DNA from: Adlercreutzia mucosicola DSM 19490 | GTDB taxonomy: Bacteria > Actinomycetota > Coriobacteriia > Coriobacteriales > Eggerthellaceae | Direction: 5' to 3' | DNA length: 64,000 nucleotides | Assembly (NCBI RefSeq): GCF_000422625.1 | Contig: NZ_AUGK01000006.1 | Span: 117,540-181,539 of the forward strand | Shown: positions 8,801 through 16,494 of the stretch, one piece after another | Layout: every line of letters begins with the position of its first letter | Position numbering within the stretch: the first letter of the stretch is position 1 | Notes under the pieces: model-generated | Seen by the model: the letters and a program-made list of their open reading frames with translations, nothing else | Database searches by the model: none | Told to the model about the DNA's origin: nothing | Position numbers and translations under genes: made by a program

Positions 8801-9676
8801 CAGGTTGGGGAGGCTGATGGATTGGAAAGTCAGCGATATGGTTTGGTTTGCGACCGGCTGAGCTATATGAGGATTGGATGAGTTGACCCATCCAAAACCG
8901 CCATTGATGTGTAGATAGGCCTCATCATCGCCCACTGTTCCCTGGGCGTCATTGATAGAGAGTGTTACGCCCGCAGCAGTAAAGGAAAAGGTCTGGCTCG
9001 ATGCATCGTATTTTGCTGTAATTGCTAGTGATGTTCCCGGGGAAGAGATGTTGCGGTTGCTTTGGATGATTCCTTTTCGAGAGACATTTACATCGTATGT
9101 TTGAGATGATGGAGTCTGCCAAATTTGATTGTATGTGCCGCCCAGCGCATCGCTTTTAGGGTCTTTCGTTTTGGAGATATAAATTGACAGCCATGAGTTA
9201 TGAAAGGCCTTTTCTTTTACTGAAGATATGGTGGGAATGGTTGCTGTTGCGGTGGTCGTCCAATCGTGTAGCAAGGAGACCGGTTTAAGAGCGGTGAACT
9301 CGGCGGAGCTGTTCCAGCCAGACTCAATGAGGACGTAATGGCCGTTACTGAGTGTAGATGCGCATCTGAGAGTTTTCCCTGCTATCTGCCCAGGTGATCC
9401 GTACCACTGTTGCATGCCGAACAGCTTCGTGTAATCATCGGTGCCCTCTAAGGCTTCGGCCTCTTGCACCTGCGCTGTGGGGACAAACGGTAAGCAGGCA
9501 GCGGTCAGCAGAACGGCTAAAGTTACCTTCAAAACGCGTGCAAGGATGCTTCGGAGGGGAGGGTGCAAATCGGGTTGAGAGAGGGCCTTTGTTGCGGTAG
9601 GGGTTTCCGCAGTACTGGCTCTTATTGTCGACATGTTGTCAGCTTGCAGCCGACACTTCTTCCAATCCTCTCTCAT
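5885..9676 (-). CDS. Large LPXTG cell-wall-anchored surface protein with four repeat domains
   Basis: 1263 residues from ATG 9676, which has AAGGGG six bases upstream; a TTG 18 bases earlier is less likely. The order is: an N-terminal extension and signal peptide (hydrophobic VLKVTLAVLLTAACLPFVP near 45-65), a unique region of about 550 residues, then four related units of about 130 residues, each ending in a D/S-x-x-GNT-T-x-h-x-Y strand (near residues 755, 885, 1025 and 1152). A Ser/Gly/Asn linker, the sorting signal LPQTG, a hydrophobic helix and a charged tail follow. It should be exported by Sec and fixed to peptidoglycan by sortase. Similar repeats occur in adhesins; the ligand is unknown. 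The N-terminal half is clearly lower in GC than the repeat half. Confidence 0.88.
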   Translation of the reverse strand: MREDWKKCRLQADNMSTIRASTAETPTATKALSQPDLHPPLRSILARVLKVTLAVLLTAACLPFVPTAQVQEAEALEGTDDYTKLFGMQQWYGSPGQIAGKTLRCASTLSNGHYVLIESGWNSSAEFTALKPVSLLHDWTTTATATIPTISSVKEKAFHNSWLSIYISKTKDPKSDALGGTYNQIWQTPSSQTYDVNVSRKGIIQSNRNISSPGTSLAITAKYDASSQTFSFTAAGVTLSINDAQGTVGDDEAYLHINGGFGWVNSSNPHIAQPVANQTISLTFQSISLPNLSPEVRYVKLSRIDGTEIGKDDVVAPGERLRVECAVGNANNAAASGGYEEQYPMHVKLMNTDEHPTQGLSFVAGSVSINDTPAPSATIGGDGVPVILKGTQSTIVTWEAEVTGAHGGAVVLSQELVEDSFGGTFPHTVELVAERPLVSAPGDADPNDPSSWGTPGKDWHYTRLPAANANGWNTSPVTVTFYPGDYDVMELTPSEGGAKSLTRADPSWTRTPDTAGIDLGAQARNSSTGAVSVQKAGKVKIDTSAPRIEGGGALAYTLTDVPSDSSKATSGIWRLHRTDSSGTVASGSRSSVFREFDLTDGDGKATQAVGKLPNGYYRAEDAAGNLTPADAMLKVGDTDPPSVERPDPAGPNPPAQAGPELDPSDPVPTPTVTEDGEGLKHAVIEETVTEMIDPAAPPFGGLLEKSEASAMMDYRYASASTSAPTTQTDELLDAAGNPIASFDTKSPGTCTVKRVITDSQGNTTTILLHYRTTRDSCPVISPWEPVDPSDPDGPQQPGDALEPTGPVSTRPDGTQSAEVSCEVTEAVSHGTMGADGAEALLRRHFALSDVDGGDGVTLTVQSMKNAAGNAVSAIDLSRAADYLITYLVRDADGNTTTVRLTYHLISSRVPGVVVTPDPGTDPNPQPGDDPLNPRPRPIDPATPPRVDPDGTQHADINDEMRVKVQPGKSLSPADARSLMERRYAFTPEGGGAMTEVALHLNDAQGRAVSSIDLSRPGSWRITYKVADANGNTVTVHLRYLVVSDAPTVNVKPGDGTGDGGNPGGTPTPLPPASSTVDPETGLTHSVVNDHVVVGTHSEPATPAVMEALFAERYQLASALADGKLTAGPMHLTDEGGTAVDAIDRSQPGTWHAEQLITDSAGNTTLIHLTYEVQRGGAGGSVSSSGDGGSNDNGGSGAGNNASGKVKPSEWVSRLHQLPQTGGPFGTCPLHMMFVLLMLLASAYALMRLRQEKDARERSPYETA

Positions 9677-9822
9677 GGTGTCCCCTTCGAACAAAGGAGG
9701 GCGCCCCGCCGCCGCGGAGCGCCCTCAGTGTATAGATATCCGAAAGAGAATCGGCGTCATCATCATTTTGCACAAAAATAATCCCTGCGAGTCTTCACGG
9801 CATCGTTTTCCTGGCGCTTTGC

Positions 9823-9926
9823 GAAAAAGCGAGTGTTTCTAATACCAAAAAACGAATTTTTCCGTACAGAAAAGCGAATGATTCGGATACGAAAAAACGA
9901 ATCATTTCGCTCCAGAAAAGCGAATG
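9823..9926. repeat. Five A-rich tandem motifs, period about 23 bp, downstream of the AAA ATPase
   Basis: GAAAARCGARTG-like motifs start near 9823, 9846, 9869, 9891 and 9915. On the minus strand the units read roughly CGYTTTTYNGTA..GA, resembling the units found in opposite orientation upstream of the ATPase at 11337-11423. The remainder of 9695-9942 holds no gene. Confidence 0.7.
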
Positions 9927-9942
9927 GAAAAAGCTGGCGCGC

Positions 9943-11319
9943 CTAAAGCTTCCCTGCGATGTTCTTCTGAAAATAGGCCCCCAATGCATAAAGCGGCACA
10001 TCCTCGATGATGCCGTCTTGCGAGGGATGTGCGAGAGAGGTGCGCACGGCCAGGGGCGGTTGGTATTTCCTCACAAAGGCGGAGAGGCTCTTCGCCTGCA
10101 GGTTGACGCCGGCCTTCACCTCGATGGGCACTGGTTGGGGCGCTAGGGCGTTGCCGTCCACGATGAAGTCGATTTCGGTGCGTGTGGCCTGGTTCACGAA
10201 GTAGTGCAGCTTGCCCCCTGCATCAAGGCCGTTTCCCGCCTGCCCGCAGGCGAGTATTTCCTGCGCGGCGAACTGCTCGGCCAGCGCTCCCTTGAACGAG
10301 CTGAACAAAACTTCATCGTCGAGGATGGTTCGCGCGGCCACGTTGTTCATCGCACCGAGGAGTCCCACGTCCAGCAGGTATACTTTGAACACGGTCTCGT
10401 CTTCATGGGAGATGAGGGGCGGTTCGGGGGCACTCACGCATGTGGATGGGCACACCAGAGATGTGTCGGCCAGCCATTGCAGGGCGTCCTCGTATTCGCG
10501 AGCGCGCGCCGATTCCCGAATTTTGGAGAACATGAACTTGCGGTTCTCCTTGGCGAGATTTGCGGGGACGGCTCGCCAAACGCGGCGGATGCGCTCTGCC
10601 AGTGCGTCGTCGGCGTACTTCGAGAAATCGGCATTGTATGAGCGCAGTAAGTCGTTATGGACGCGCCGCGCCGCGTTCGGATCTGCTGTTTCCGCGAAAG
10701 CGAGCACGGCTTCCGGCATGCCTCCGACGAACAGATACTGCTTGAGCAGGCTGACCAGCCGGTCATGGAAAGGTGCGAGCGAAGGCCAGTCGAGCGCCTC
10801 TAGCAGCTCCGCCAGCAACTCCTCGCCGACGCCGGCGAGGAATTCCGAGAAGTTCAGAGGGTACAGATCGAGGAACGTTACCTTACCTACGGGGAACGAC
10901 GCTTTCGGCCGCGCATCTCCCTCCGATCGCCTTCCCCGGCGAAGTGCGAGACCGAGCGCGGAGCCTCCTGCAACGACGGGCAGGTGAGGAGCCTCCTCGT
11001 TAAAGTACTTGAGTGCCTGGATGGCGCGTGGCGACTCCTGTATCTCGTCGAGGACGAGCAGGGTTTCCTCGTCGATGCGCACCCCGGCTTCGGCCTGAAG
11101 AACCGGGAGAAGTCGCTGAGGTGAAAGGGATTCCTCAAAGGCGGCGGCGAGATGCGGGTTGTCATCGAAGGTAAGGTAGGCGGTTCTCTGAAAGCATGTG
11201 CGCCCGAATTCCTTCATGAGCCAGGTTTTCCCTACCTGACGAGCACCGCTGATGATGAGAGGTTTTCGGTGCGGTGACTTCTTCCAATACTTCAATTCAT
11301 TGATGATCTGGCGTTTCAT
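9943..11319 (-). CDS. AAA ATPase with DUF4143-type C-terminal domain
   Basis: 458 residues from ATG 11319, which has GGAAGGAA just upstream; a GTG 24 bases earlier is weaker. The Walker A is ISGARQVGKTWLMKEF near residue 25, Walker B is LLVLDEIQ near 90, and a sensor-like VVAGGSALG is near 120. The C-terminal half contains the DUF4143 region ending in a PD-(D/E)XK-like core: FVNQATRTEIDFIVDG and VPIEVKAGVN (about 385-420). This family is common in anaerobes, often in many copies; its role is not established. The gene is flanked by two arrays of related A/T-rich repeats in opposite orientation, which suggests a mobile or self-regulated unit. Confidence 0.85.
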   Translation of the reverse strand: MKRQIINELKYWKKSPHRKPLIISGARQVGKTWLMKEFGRTCFQRTAYLTFDDNPHLAAAFEESLSPQRLLPVLQAEAGVRIDEETLLVLDEIQESPRAIQALKYFNEEAPHLPVVAGGSALGLALRRGRRSEGDARPKASFPVGKVTFLDLYPLNFSEFLAGVGEELLAELLEALDWPSLAPFHDRLVSLLKQYLFVGGMPEAVLAFAETADPNAARRVHNDLLRSYNADFSKYADDALAERIRRVWRAVPANLAKENRKFMFSKIRESARAREYEDALQWLADTSLVCPSTCVSAPEPPLISHEDETVFKVYLLDVGLLGAMNNVAARTILDDEVLFSSFKGALAEQFAAQEILACGQAGNGLDAGGKLHYFVNQATRTEIDFIVDGNALAPQPVPIEVKAGVNLQAKSLSAFVRKYQPPLAVRTSLAHPSQDGIIEDVPLYALGAYFQKNIAGKL

Positions 11320-11336
11320 GGATTCCTTCCAGTAAC

Positions 11337-11423
11337 TCACCACGTTTTTGTATAGGACATTTTAGATTTTCACCACGTTTTTGTATAGGACTTTTCCAGT
11401 TTTCACCACGTTTTTGTATAGGA
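11337..11423. repeat. Three direct repeats, exact 33-bp period, upstream of the AAA ATPase
   Basis: CACCACGTTTTTGTATAGGA, each preceded by T, recurs at 11337-11357, 11370-11390 and 11403-11423 with 12-base spacers. On the minus strand each unit contains CTATACA, a possible -10, so the array may be promoter and operator of the ATPase gene. The spacers are too short for CRISPR. Confidence 0.85.
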
Positions 11424-11495
11424 AGATCGGATTTGTTCGTGCGCTGGCGTCGCGGGAGCTCGGGCGCCGCGGGGGATTGTCGCGTTGCGTGGTCG

Positions 11496-11501
11496 TGTAT
11501 A
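11496..11501 (+). promoter_or_regulatory. Candidate -10 box for the membrane sigma factor gene
   Basis: TATACT about 66 bases upstream of the chosen ATG. TTGTCG lies 15 bases further upstream, a short spacer. Confidence 0.35.
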
Positions 11502-11566
11502 CTGCTTGCGAAATTGTGGCGCGCGGCAGCGGCTGGCGCGGGTATGGTGGAGATGAGAGGCGAGTC

Positions 11567-12853
11567 ATGGCGGAAGGCAGCGGGCACGGGAATGGGTCCC
11601 GGTACGACGAGCACGCTAAGGAAAAGCTGGCCGAGTTGGTAGTGCGCGCCCAGGCGGATGACCGTGCGGCGTTCGAGGAGCTGTATCGCCGCACGGCCCA
11701 GGCCCAGTACTTCACCATCGTGGGGCGCGTGGGCGAGGAGCCGGCTGCCGACATTCTGCAGGAGGTGTACCTGGTCGCATGGAAGAACCGGGCCAAGATT
11801 CGCCCCCAGGCGGTGCTGGGCTACCTAAGCGCCACGGCGCGCAATCTGTGCCTGCAGCACTTCCAGGAGCGCTCGCGTATGGCCGACGCGCCGGTAACCG
11901 ATGCCGCCGGTGCCGAGGCGGTTGCGGCGGGCGATGCGGTCGATGGCTCGTTGGGCACGGACGCGCCGGTGCAAGTGGCGGGCGCCGCAGTCGAGGGTGC
12001 GCCGGGACGCGGCGCGGCTCGGGGTCAGTTGGTGGCCCAAGGCGGCGTGGCCGAGGCGGCCGATCCGGCGGCGCAGTTCTCGGCAGCCGAGCGGCGCGAG
12101 CGGTTGGCCCGCGCGCTTCGGGAGGATTTGTCTGATCGCGAGCGCGATATGGTGCTGATGCGCTACTACCTGGACATGAAGGTGGGGCAGATTGCCGAGC
12201 AGCTGGATGTATCGCGCAACACGGTGCGCAACGTGCTGAACCAGGCGCTGGCCACCCTGCGTCGCAAGGTGGGCGTGCTGCCCATGGGCGCGGGGCTTTC
12301 GGCCGCGTTGGCTGATGCGGTGGAGTCGCCCCTGGCTCCAGGCGTGCGCCCGTGGGTGCGTCCGCGATCGCGAGCGTTGTCGTGGGGCACGCGCGCCGCG
12401 GCGGCCGTTACCGTTGCGGCGGCCGTGGGCGTGCTGGGCGTGGCGGCCGCGTGGCGGGTTCCCGAGCCGGTGGCAGACGAGCCGGTGCCGCTGACCGAGC
12501 CGGAACCCGCGCCGGCACCGAGCGACACGACGGCCCCCGAATTGCTGGCCGCCGACGTGGAAAACGGATTGCTTGTGCTGACGACTTTAGACGATGCCGG
12601 CATGGAATCGGCGTGGTGCATAGGCGAAGACGGCACCCGCTACGACCCCGTGAATGTGGAGTACGCCGGCGCGTTGCCGACCGATGTTATGCAGCCGAGT
12701 GGTGCCGCGCAGGGTACGCAGATTCTCTGGTGGTTCGAGGTGCCGAGCGGTGCCTACGAGGTGCATCTGGTGGATGCCGCTGGCAACGAGGCCTCAGGCA
12801 TCGTAAGCGCCGACGTGAAGCCCATCTACCCCGCTCCCACTGGCACCCCGTAG
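11567..12853 (+). CDS. Membrane-anchored ECF-like sigma factor with extracytoplasmic domain
   Basis: 428 residues from ATG 11567 (GAGAGG upstream). Sigma region 2 is at about 15-95 (DDRAAFEELYRRTAQAQYF ... DILQEVYLVAWKNRAKI), then an Ala/Gly-rich insert of about 75 residues, then region 4 at about 180-240 (LSDRERDMVLMRYYLDMK, QIAEQLDVSRNTVRNVLNQ helix-turn-helix). A single TM helix follows near 275-300 (AAAAVTVAAAVGVLGVAAAW), then a Pro/Glu linker and a C-terminal domain outside the cell whose last strand, YEVHLVDAAGNEASG, resembles bacterial Ig-like repeats. The factor could sense the envelope directly without a separate anti-sigma factor, but this is inference. No anti-sigma gene is adjacent. 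Confidence 0.78.
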   Translation: MAEGSGHGNGSRYDEHAKEKLAELVVRAQADDRAAFEELYRRTAQAQYFTIVGRVGEEPAADILQEVYLVAWKNRAKIRPQAVLGYLSATARNLCLQHFQERSRMADAPVTDAAGAEAVAAGDAVDGSLGTDAPVQVAGAAVEGAPGRGAARGQLVAQGGVAEAADPAAQFSAAERRERLARALREDLSDRERDMVLMRYYLDMKVGQIAEQLDVSRNTVRNVLNQALATLRRKVGVLPMGAGLSAALADAVESPLAPGVRPWVRPRSRALSWGTRAAAAVTVAAAVGVLGVAAAWRVPEPVADEPVPLTEPEPAPAPSDTTAPELLAADVENGLLVLTTLDDAGMESAWCIGEDGTRYDPVNVEYAGALPTDVMQPSGAAQGTQILWWFEVPSGAYEVHLVDAAGNEASGIVSADVKPIYPAPTGTP

Positions 12854-12958
12854 TCGCGCCCTTGCCGACGTCGATCGGCCTCCCGACGATGCCGCCTCCC
12901 GCTGGCACCTAGCGGGCGCGCATCCCTGCCGTTCTCAGTCCGCTCCTGTGTGGTGCTT

Positions 12959-13126
12959 CCCATTTTCTGCCCTAATTTCCGGTTTTCCACGTTTTTGAAC
13001 GTTCCGATAAGGCGGTTCTGGCGCGAGACCCAATAAAATACCAGGTCAGAGCGTTGGGGAAAAACACCGTCAATTCCTCGTCCCTCGAAAAAGGTGGAAA
13101 ACCGGAAATTGGGGCAGATTTTCGCC
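12959..13126. repeat. 168-bp inverted-repeat (MITE-like) element, copy 1
   Basis: Terminal inverted repeats of 25 bp (12966-12990 and 13094-13118, one mismatch; core AATTTCCGGTTTTCCAC). An identical-length copy with about five differences lies at 14848-15015 in the same orientation, flanking the PD-(D/E)XK-like gene. No target duplication is evident by eye. The rest of 12854-13395 holds no gene. Confidence 0.8.
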
Positions 13127-13129
13127 TTG

Positions 13130-13153
13130 GTGGAAAACCGGAATTTGGGGCGG
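13130..13153. repeat. Solo terminal repeat next to element copy 1
   Basis: A third occurrence of the GTGGAAAACCGGAA end, with two changes relative to the copy-1 right end, 12 bases beyond it and in the same orientation. It may be the remnant of a further insertion. Confidence 0.6.
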
Positions 13154-13395
13154 CTCTTGGCACGGTGGGCAATTGCAATTTCGCCGCTTTTGGCAAGATT
13201 CCTTTCGGAGAGCGCGGGCTTTCGGTGAAAGCTTCTCCGCAGCGTTGCCAGATGCATTCTGCGCTTTTCGCATCCAGGCGCGTTTGGCGATGAGCTCCCA
13301 TGCGATTGGCGTGTCGCCCCCTTACCGCCTTCTGATCTCGGAGCGATCGTCAATCCTTCGCTCCTATACCCGGACTTCCGGTGGAGGAAGGTTCC

Positions 13396-14397
13396 TCATG
13401 CTCGCTGTTCGTGTGCGGACTCATTTGCGAGCCATGTGGGATCGAAAAGCCAGTTGAGAGACCATCCTTCAGCAAAGAGCGCATTCTGCTGACAGGAAAA
13501 ATCGCGGGATCGGTTGCGCGATATGTGCCCTAATTCCTGCCCGATTCGCTGCGCTATGTGGCTCATGCGATCGCGGCTTGCCAGTTGATTGGTGGTGACG
13601 GTAACCGTGCGATGCCCCGAGTTCTCAAGTGCGAGTCGCTTTGTGGAGTCGCGCGTTGCCTGGGCGCTGCTCAGATGTATGGCGTCCGAATCAAATTCCA
13701 GGGCCACCTTGGCTTGCGGCCAATACAGATCGGGAACGAGTGACTTTCTTTGGGTGATGGCTCTCGATTTTCGCCCTGACTTGAGTCGCTTGTTCATGAG
13801 AGGAGGTGGAAGGTGGTAGCCGCCCCAGCGTCCCGGTAGCGCGAGCACCAGGCACAGAAAGGCCTCAGGTGGCGATGCCGCATTCTGGGGGATATGGCGC
13901 GCGAGCCGCGCCGCTTTTTTCGTTCCATGAAGACACGAAGCGCGATCAATGTACTTTTGTATCCGACCTGGCGTGGTGAGAGGCTCTCGTCGTGCCAGTC
14001 CCGTGGGGGATTGTGGACGAACCGAGAAGGTACCGCAGAGCGCAGCGCCGATTTTAAGCGCCCGATGATCGGTGGTTGTCGTGCATGCCTGCACAAAGCA
14101 CAACTCAGGGCTGGGAACGTACAGGCCGCTTCCGATATGCCAAAACGAATTCGGAGGGTACGCGTAACTCGTAAAGTGTGTCTTCCAAAACGATCCGCCT
14201 CCGCGCGTTTTTCGCGTGGAAAGGCAGTGGACGGGCTGTGCAAGGCCGGGAAATTGCCGAAGAAGATAGCTGCAGCTTGCCTTGCCGGGCGCGTCATCTT
14301 CCAGAACAGCGCTGCTGTCCTTTCGTGGCTTCGCGCATGTCAGGTCGGCGCAAAGCCAGTATGCCGCCCCGCTTTCTCCGTAAAGCACTAGACGCAT
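13396..14397 (-). CDS. PD-(D/E)XK-like protein of an unrecognised family, paralogue 1
   Basis: 333 residues; ATG 14397 has AAGGGG upstream. The protein is clearly related to the one at 46953-47975: both start MR-[LV]-x2-YG-x-S-x2-YW, share SPELCFVQ, ALCGTF and SPPEAFL...GGY, and end with a common block LVPDLYWPQAKVALEFDSD...TKRLALE...TNQLAS. The block D...x-(A/E)-(L/I)-E-(F/Y)-D-S resembles the core of Vsr/DUF559-type nucleases, but I see no complete family match. No function is known. The gene stands alone between two direct copies of a 168-bp inverted-repeat element and is lower in GC than its neighbours. Confidence 0.6.
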   Translation of the reverse strand: MRLVLYGESGAAYWLCADLTCAKPRKDSSAVLEDDAPGKASCSYLLRQFPGLAQPVHCLSTRKTRGGGSFWKTHFTSYAYPPNSFWHIGSGLYVPSPELCFVQACTTTTDHRALKIGAALCGTFSVRPQSPTGLARREPLTTPGRIQKYIDRASCLHGTKKAARLARHIPQNAASPPEAFLCLVLALPGRWGGYHLPPPLMNKRLKSGRKSRAITQRKSLVPDLYWPQAKVALEFDSDAIHLSSAQATRDSTKRLALENSGHRTVTVTTNQLASRDRMSHIAQRIGQELGHISRNRSRDFSCQQNALFAEGWSLNWLFDPTWLANESAHEQRA

Positions 14398-14847
14398 GAT
14401 GCCCCTTCTTGTTCTCCGGTGCTAGCTGCAAAGAGTGATTGGAATATATCTTAAGAGGCTGTCGTAATTCAAGGCCAGTTCAAGCCGCATTTTTGTCGCA
14501 ATTTCGTCTCAGTTTCGCCGTATTTTTCGAGACCGTACCCGAGCTTTTTGGGCGCCGGGGCGTATTCTCTTGTGTGTCGAATGATTGTCAGGCGATGTAA
14601 AGCGCGCGGGATGTGTGGCGCGCGACGAGGGGTGAGTCACGTTGTAGCCGCCGTCTCGTCTGCTGCCCCGTGCCCCGTGGCCCTCGCTCAACTCCGGTGA
14701 CGGCTCTTGTTCCACTCCGGCGATGGCCGACGATTCGTGCTGCGCGACCCTCGCCCCTTGCTCCGTCCGGCCCTCATTTTGCTCCGAGCTGCGGCCCCGC
14801 TTGCCGTCTAGATCCAGGCCGCCATTGCGCGTCCGTATGCTTCGTTG

Positions 14848-15015
14848 CCCATTTTCTGCCCTAATTTCCGGTTTTCCACGTTTTTGAACGTTCCGATAAG
14901 GCGGTTCTGGCGCGAGACCCAATAAAATACCAGGTCAGAGCTTTGGGGAAAAGCATCGTCAATTCCTCGTCCCTTGAAAAAGGTGGAAAACCGGAAATTG
15001 GGGCAGATTTTCGCC
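14848..15015. repeat. 168-bp inverted-repeat (MITE-like) element, copy 2
   Basis: Inverted ends at 14855-14879 and 14983-15007; about 97% identical to copy 1 over the full 168 bases, same orientation. The rest of 14398-15205 contains no gene that I can support, only GC-rich spacer. Confidence 0.8.
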
Positions 15016-15205
15016 GCGTGCTTCTGACTGTCGCTGTCCTTCAGCGATTGTGGACTCGCCGCCCCGCTCGTGCCGGGTGGTTTTCGCCTCGGTGTGTTGT
15101 CCGATCTGTGCTGAGCGGCTCGGTCTTTGCGGCTGGCGCGGAGCGAGGGCCGAACGAGGGCGGAGCTGCACGCGGAGCGCGGAGCGAGGGCGGAGCCGCG
15201 CGGGG

Positions 15206-16285
15206 CTAGATGCGGAAAACGCAGGCGCCGGCGGTGAGGCCGCCGCCGAAGCCGGCCATGCAGGCCACGTCGCCCTGCTTCAGCTTGCCTTCCGTCAAAG
15301 CCTCGTTCAGGGCGATGAGCGCGCTGGCGCCGGACACGTTGCCCATGTGGTCGATGGACACCTGGAAGCGCTCCATGGGCAGGTCCATCTTCTTGGCGGC
15401 GTAGCGGATAATGCGCTCGTTGGCCTGGTGGGGCGCGAACAGCGTGATGTCGGCGGGGGCGAGGCCCGCGCGATCGAGGGCTTCGCCGATGCAGCGCACC
15501 ATGGCCGAGGTGGCGAACTTGAATACCGCCTGGCCGGCCATGCGCATGTAGGGGTCGCAAGTGAGGGCCGCGGCCGCCACAGCCGCGTCCTCGCTGGCGG
15601 CGCTGAAGGGCAGCGGGCGGTCGCAGAAGGCGCTGTCGCACCACAGCACGTGATCGGCATCATCGGTGTTCTCCATGTAGCTGGACAGCATGCCGTCCGC
15701 ATCGTCGCGCCATTCCATCACCACGGCGCCGGCGCCGTCGCCGAACAGAATGCAGGTCTCGCGCTCGGTCCAGTCCACCAAGCGGCTCAAGCGCTCGGTG
15801 GCCACCACGAGAATGCGGCGCAGCACGTTGCGGCGCGGGGAGCGACCGGCCGTGTCGGCGGCAGCGCGGTCGGTCGCGGAGGCAAGCAGCAGCATATCGG
15901 CCGTGGAGGTGCCGTAGACACAGCCCGAGCAGGCGCAGGACATGTCGAAGCACACGGCGTTCACCGCTCCGATACGCTCGCGGATGAGCGCGGCCTGGGA
16001 AGGGAAGTGCGCATCCGCCGTTAGGGTGGGGCAGATGATCATGTCGATGGAGGCCGGGTCGATGGCCTCCTCGCGCAGCCAGCCGCCCGCTTCCAGGCCG
16101 AGGGCCCGGGCGCTGGCCTGGGCTCCCAGATCGGTGCCGGTCTCATGAACGGCGATGTGCCGGGTGTGAATACCCGTGCGCGGCACGATCCATTCATCGG
16201 TGGTGTCCACGATCTGCCCGAGCTCGTCGTTGGTGACCACGCGCTCCGGCAAAGATTTTCCCGAACCGATAATTACGCTGCCCAC
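15206..16285 (-). CDS. fabH: 3-oxoacyl-ACP synthase III (FabH)
   Basis: 359 residues from GTG 16285, chosen because GAAAGGAAAGG lies just upstream and the protein then begins at the conserved start GSVIIGSGKSLPERVVTN; an ATG 27 bases earlier overlaps that ribosome site. The catalytic triad is visible: Cys in DMSCACSGCVYG, His in FAPHQAN, Asn in GNVSGAS. FabH condenses acetyl- or branched acyl-CoA with malonyl-ACP to start fatty acid synthesis. It is transcribed away from the fabK operon, sharing a 209-base intergenic region with it. Confidence 0.95.
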   Translation of the reverse strand: MGSVIIGSGKSLPERVVTNDELGQIVDTTDEWIVPRTGIHTRHIAVHETGTDLGAQASARALGLEAGGWLREEAIDPASIDMIICPTLTADAHFPSQAALIRERIGAVNAVCFDMSCACSGCVYGTSTADMLLLASATDRAAADTAGRSPRRNVLRRILVVATERLSRLVDWTERETCILFGDGAGAVVMEWRDDADGMLSSYMENTDDADHVLWCDSAFCDRPLPFSAASEDAAVAAAALTCDPYMRMAGQAVFKFATSAMVRCIGEALDRAGLAPADITLFAPHQANERIIRYAAKKMDLPMERFQVSIDHMGNVSGASALIALNEALTEGKLKQGDVACMAGFGGGLTAGACVFRI

Positions 16286-16392
16286 GGCCTTTCCTTTCCC
16301 CTCTGGTGCCACGTACCTGCGCCTCGGTGCATGTGCATTCCTCAGTTAATCTATCAGCGATAAGATGTTTGATGAAGATTTTAGACGCGCAG

Positions 16393-16406
16393 TCAGTTTT
16401 TTGACC
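16393..16406. promoter_or_regulatory. Palindrome and candidate promoter between fabH and fabK
   Basis: GTCAGTTTTTTGAC is a 4-base inverted repeat with a T-rich centre in an A/T-rich patch. It contains TTGACC-like -35 sequence about 17 bases before TCAGAT, pointing towards fabK. A shared operator for lipid control is possible but unproven. Confidence 0.3.
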
Positions 16407-16494
16407 AAATTCCTTAAGATTTCTCAGATAGTTTAGCAAAATTATCAGGGAAGCACGCGAGAGGGCGCCATGAGAGAAAGGACGAGCACGCCTC

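Noticed and set aside
11337-11423. CRISPR array
   Set aside because: Only three repeats, 12-base spacers that are not distinct enough, and no cas genes nearby.
12972-13301. Coding frame inside the 168-bp element (FYWVSRQNRLIGTFKNVENR)
   Set aside because: The frame is conserved between the two copies only because the DNA is nearly identical; it has no start or stop of its own within the element.
15206-16312. ATG start for fabH at 16312
   Set aside because: The ribosome site lies inside those nine codons, and the conserved FabH start fits GTG 16285.
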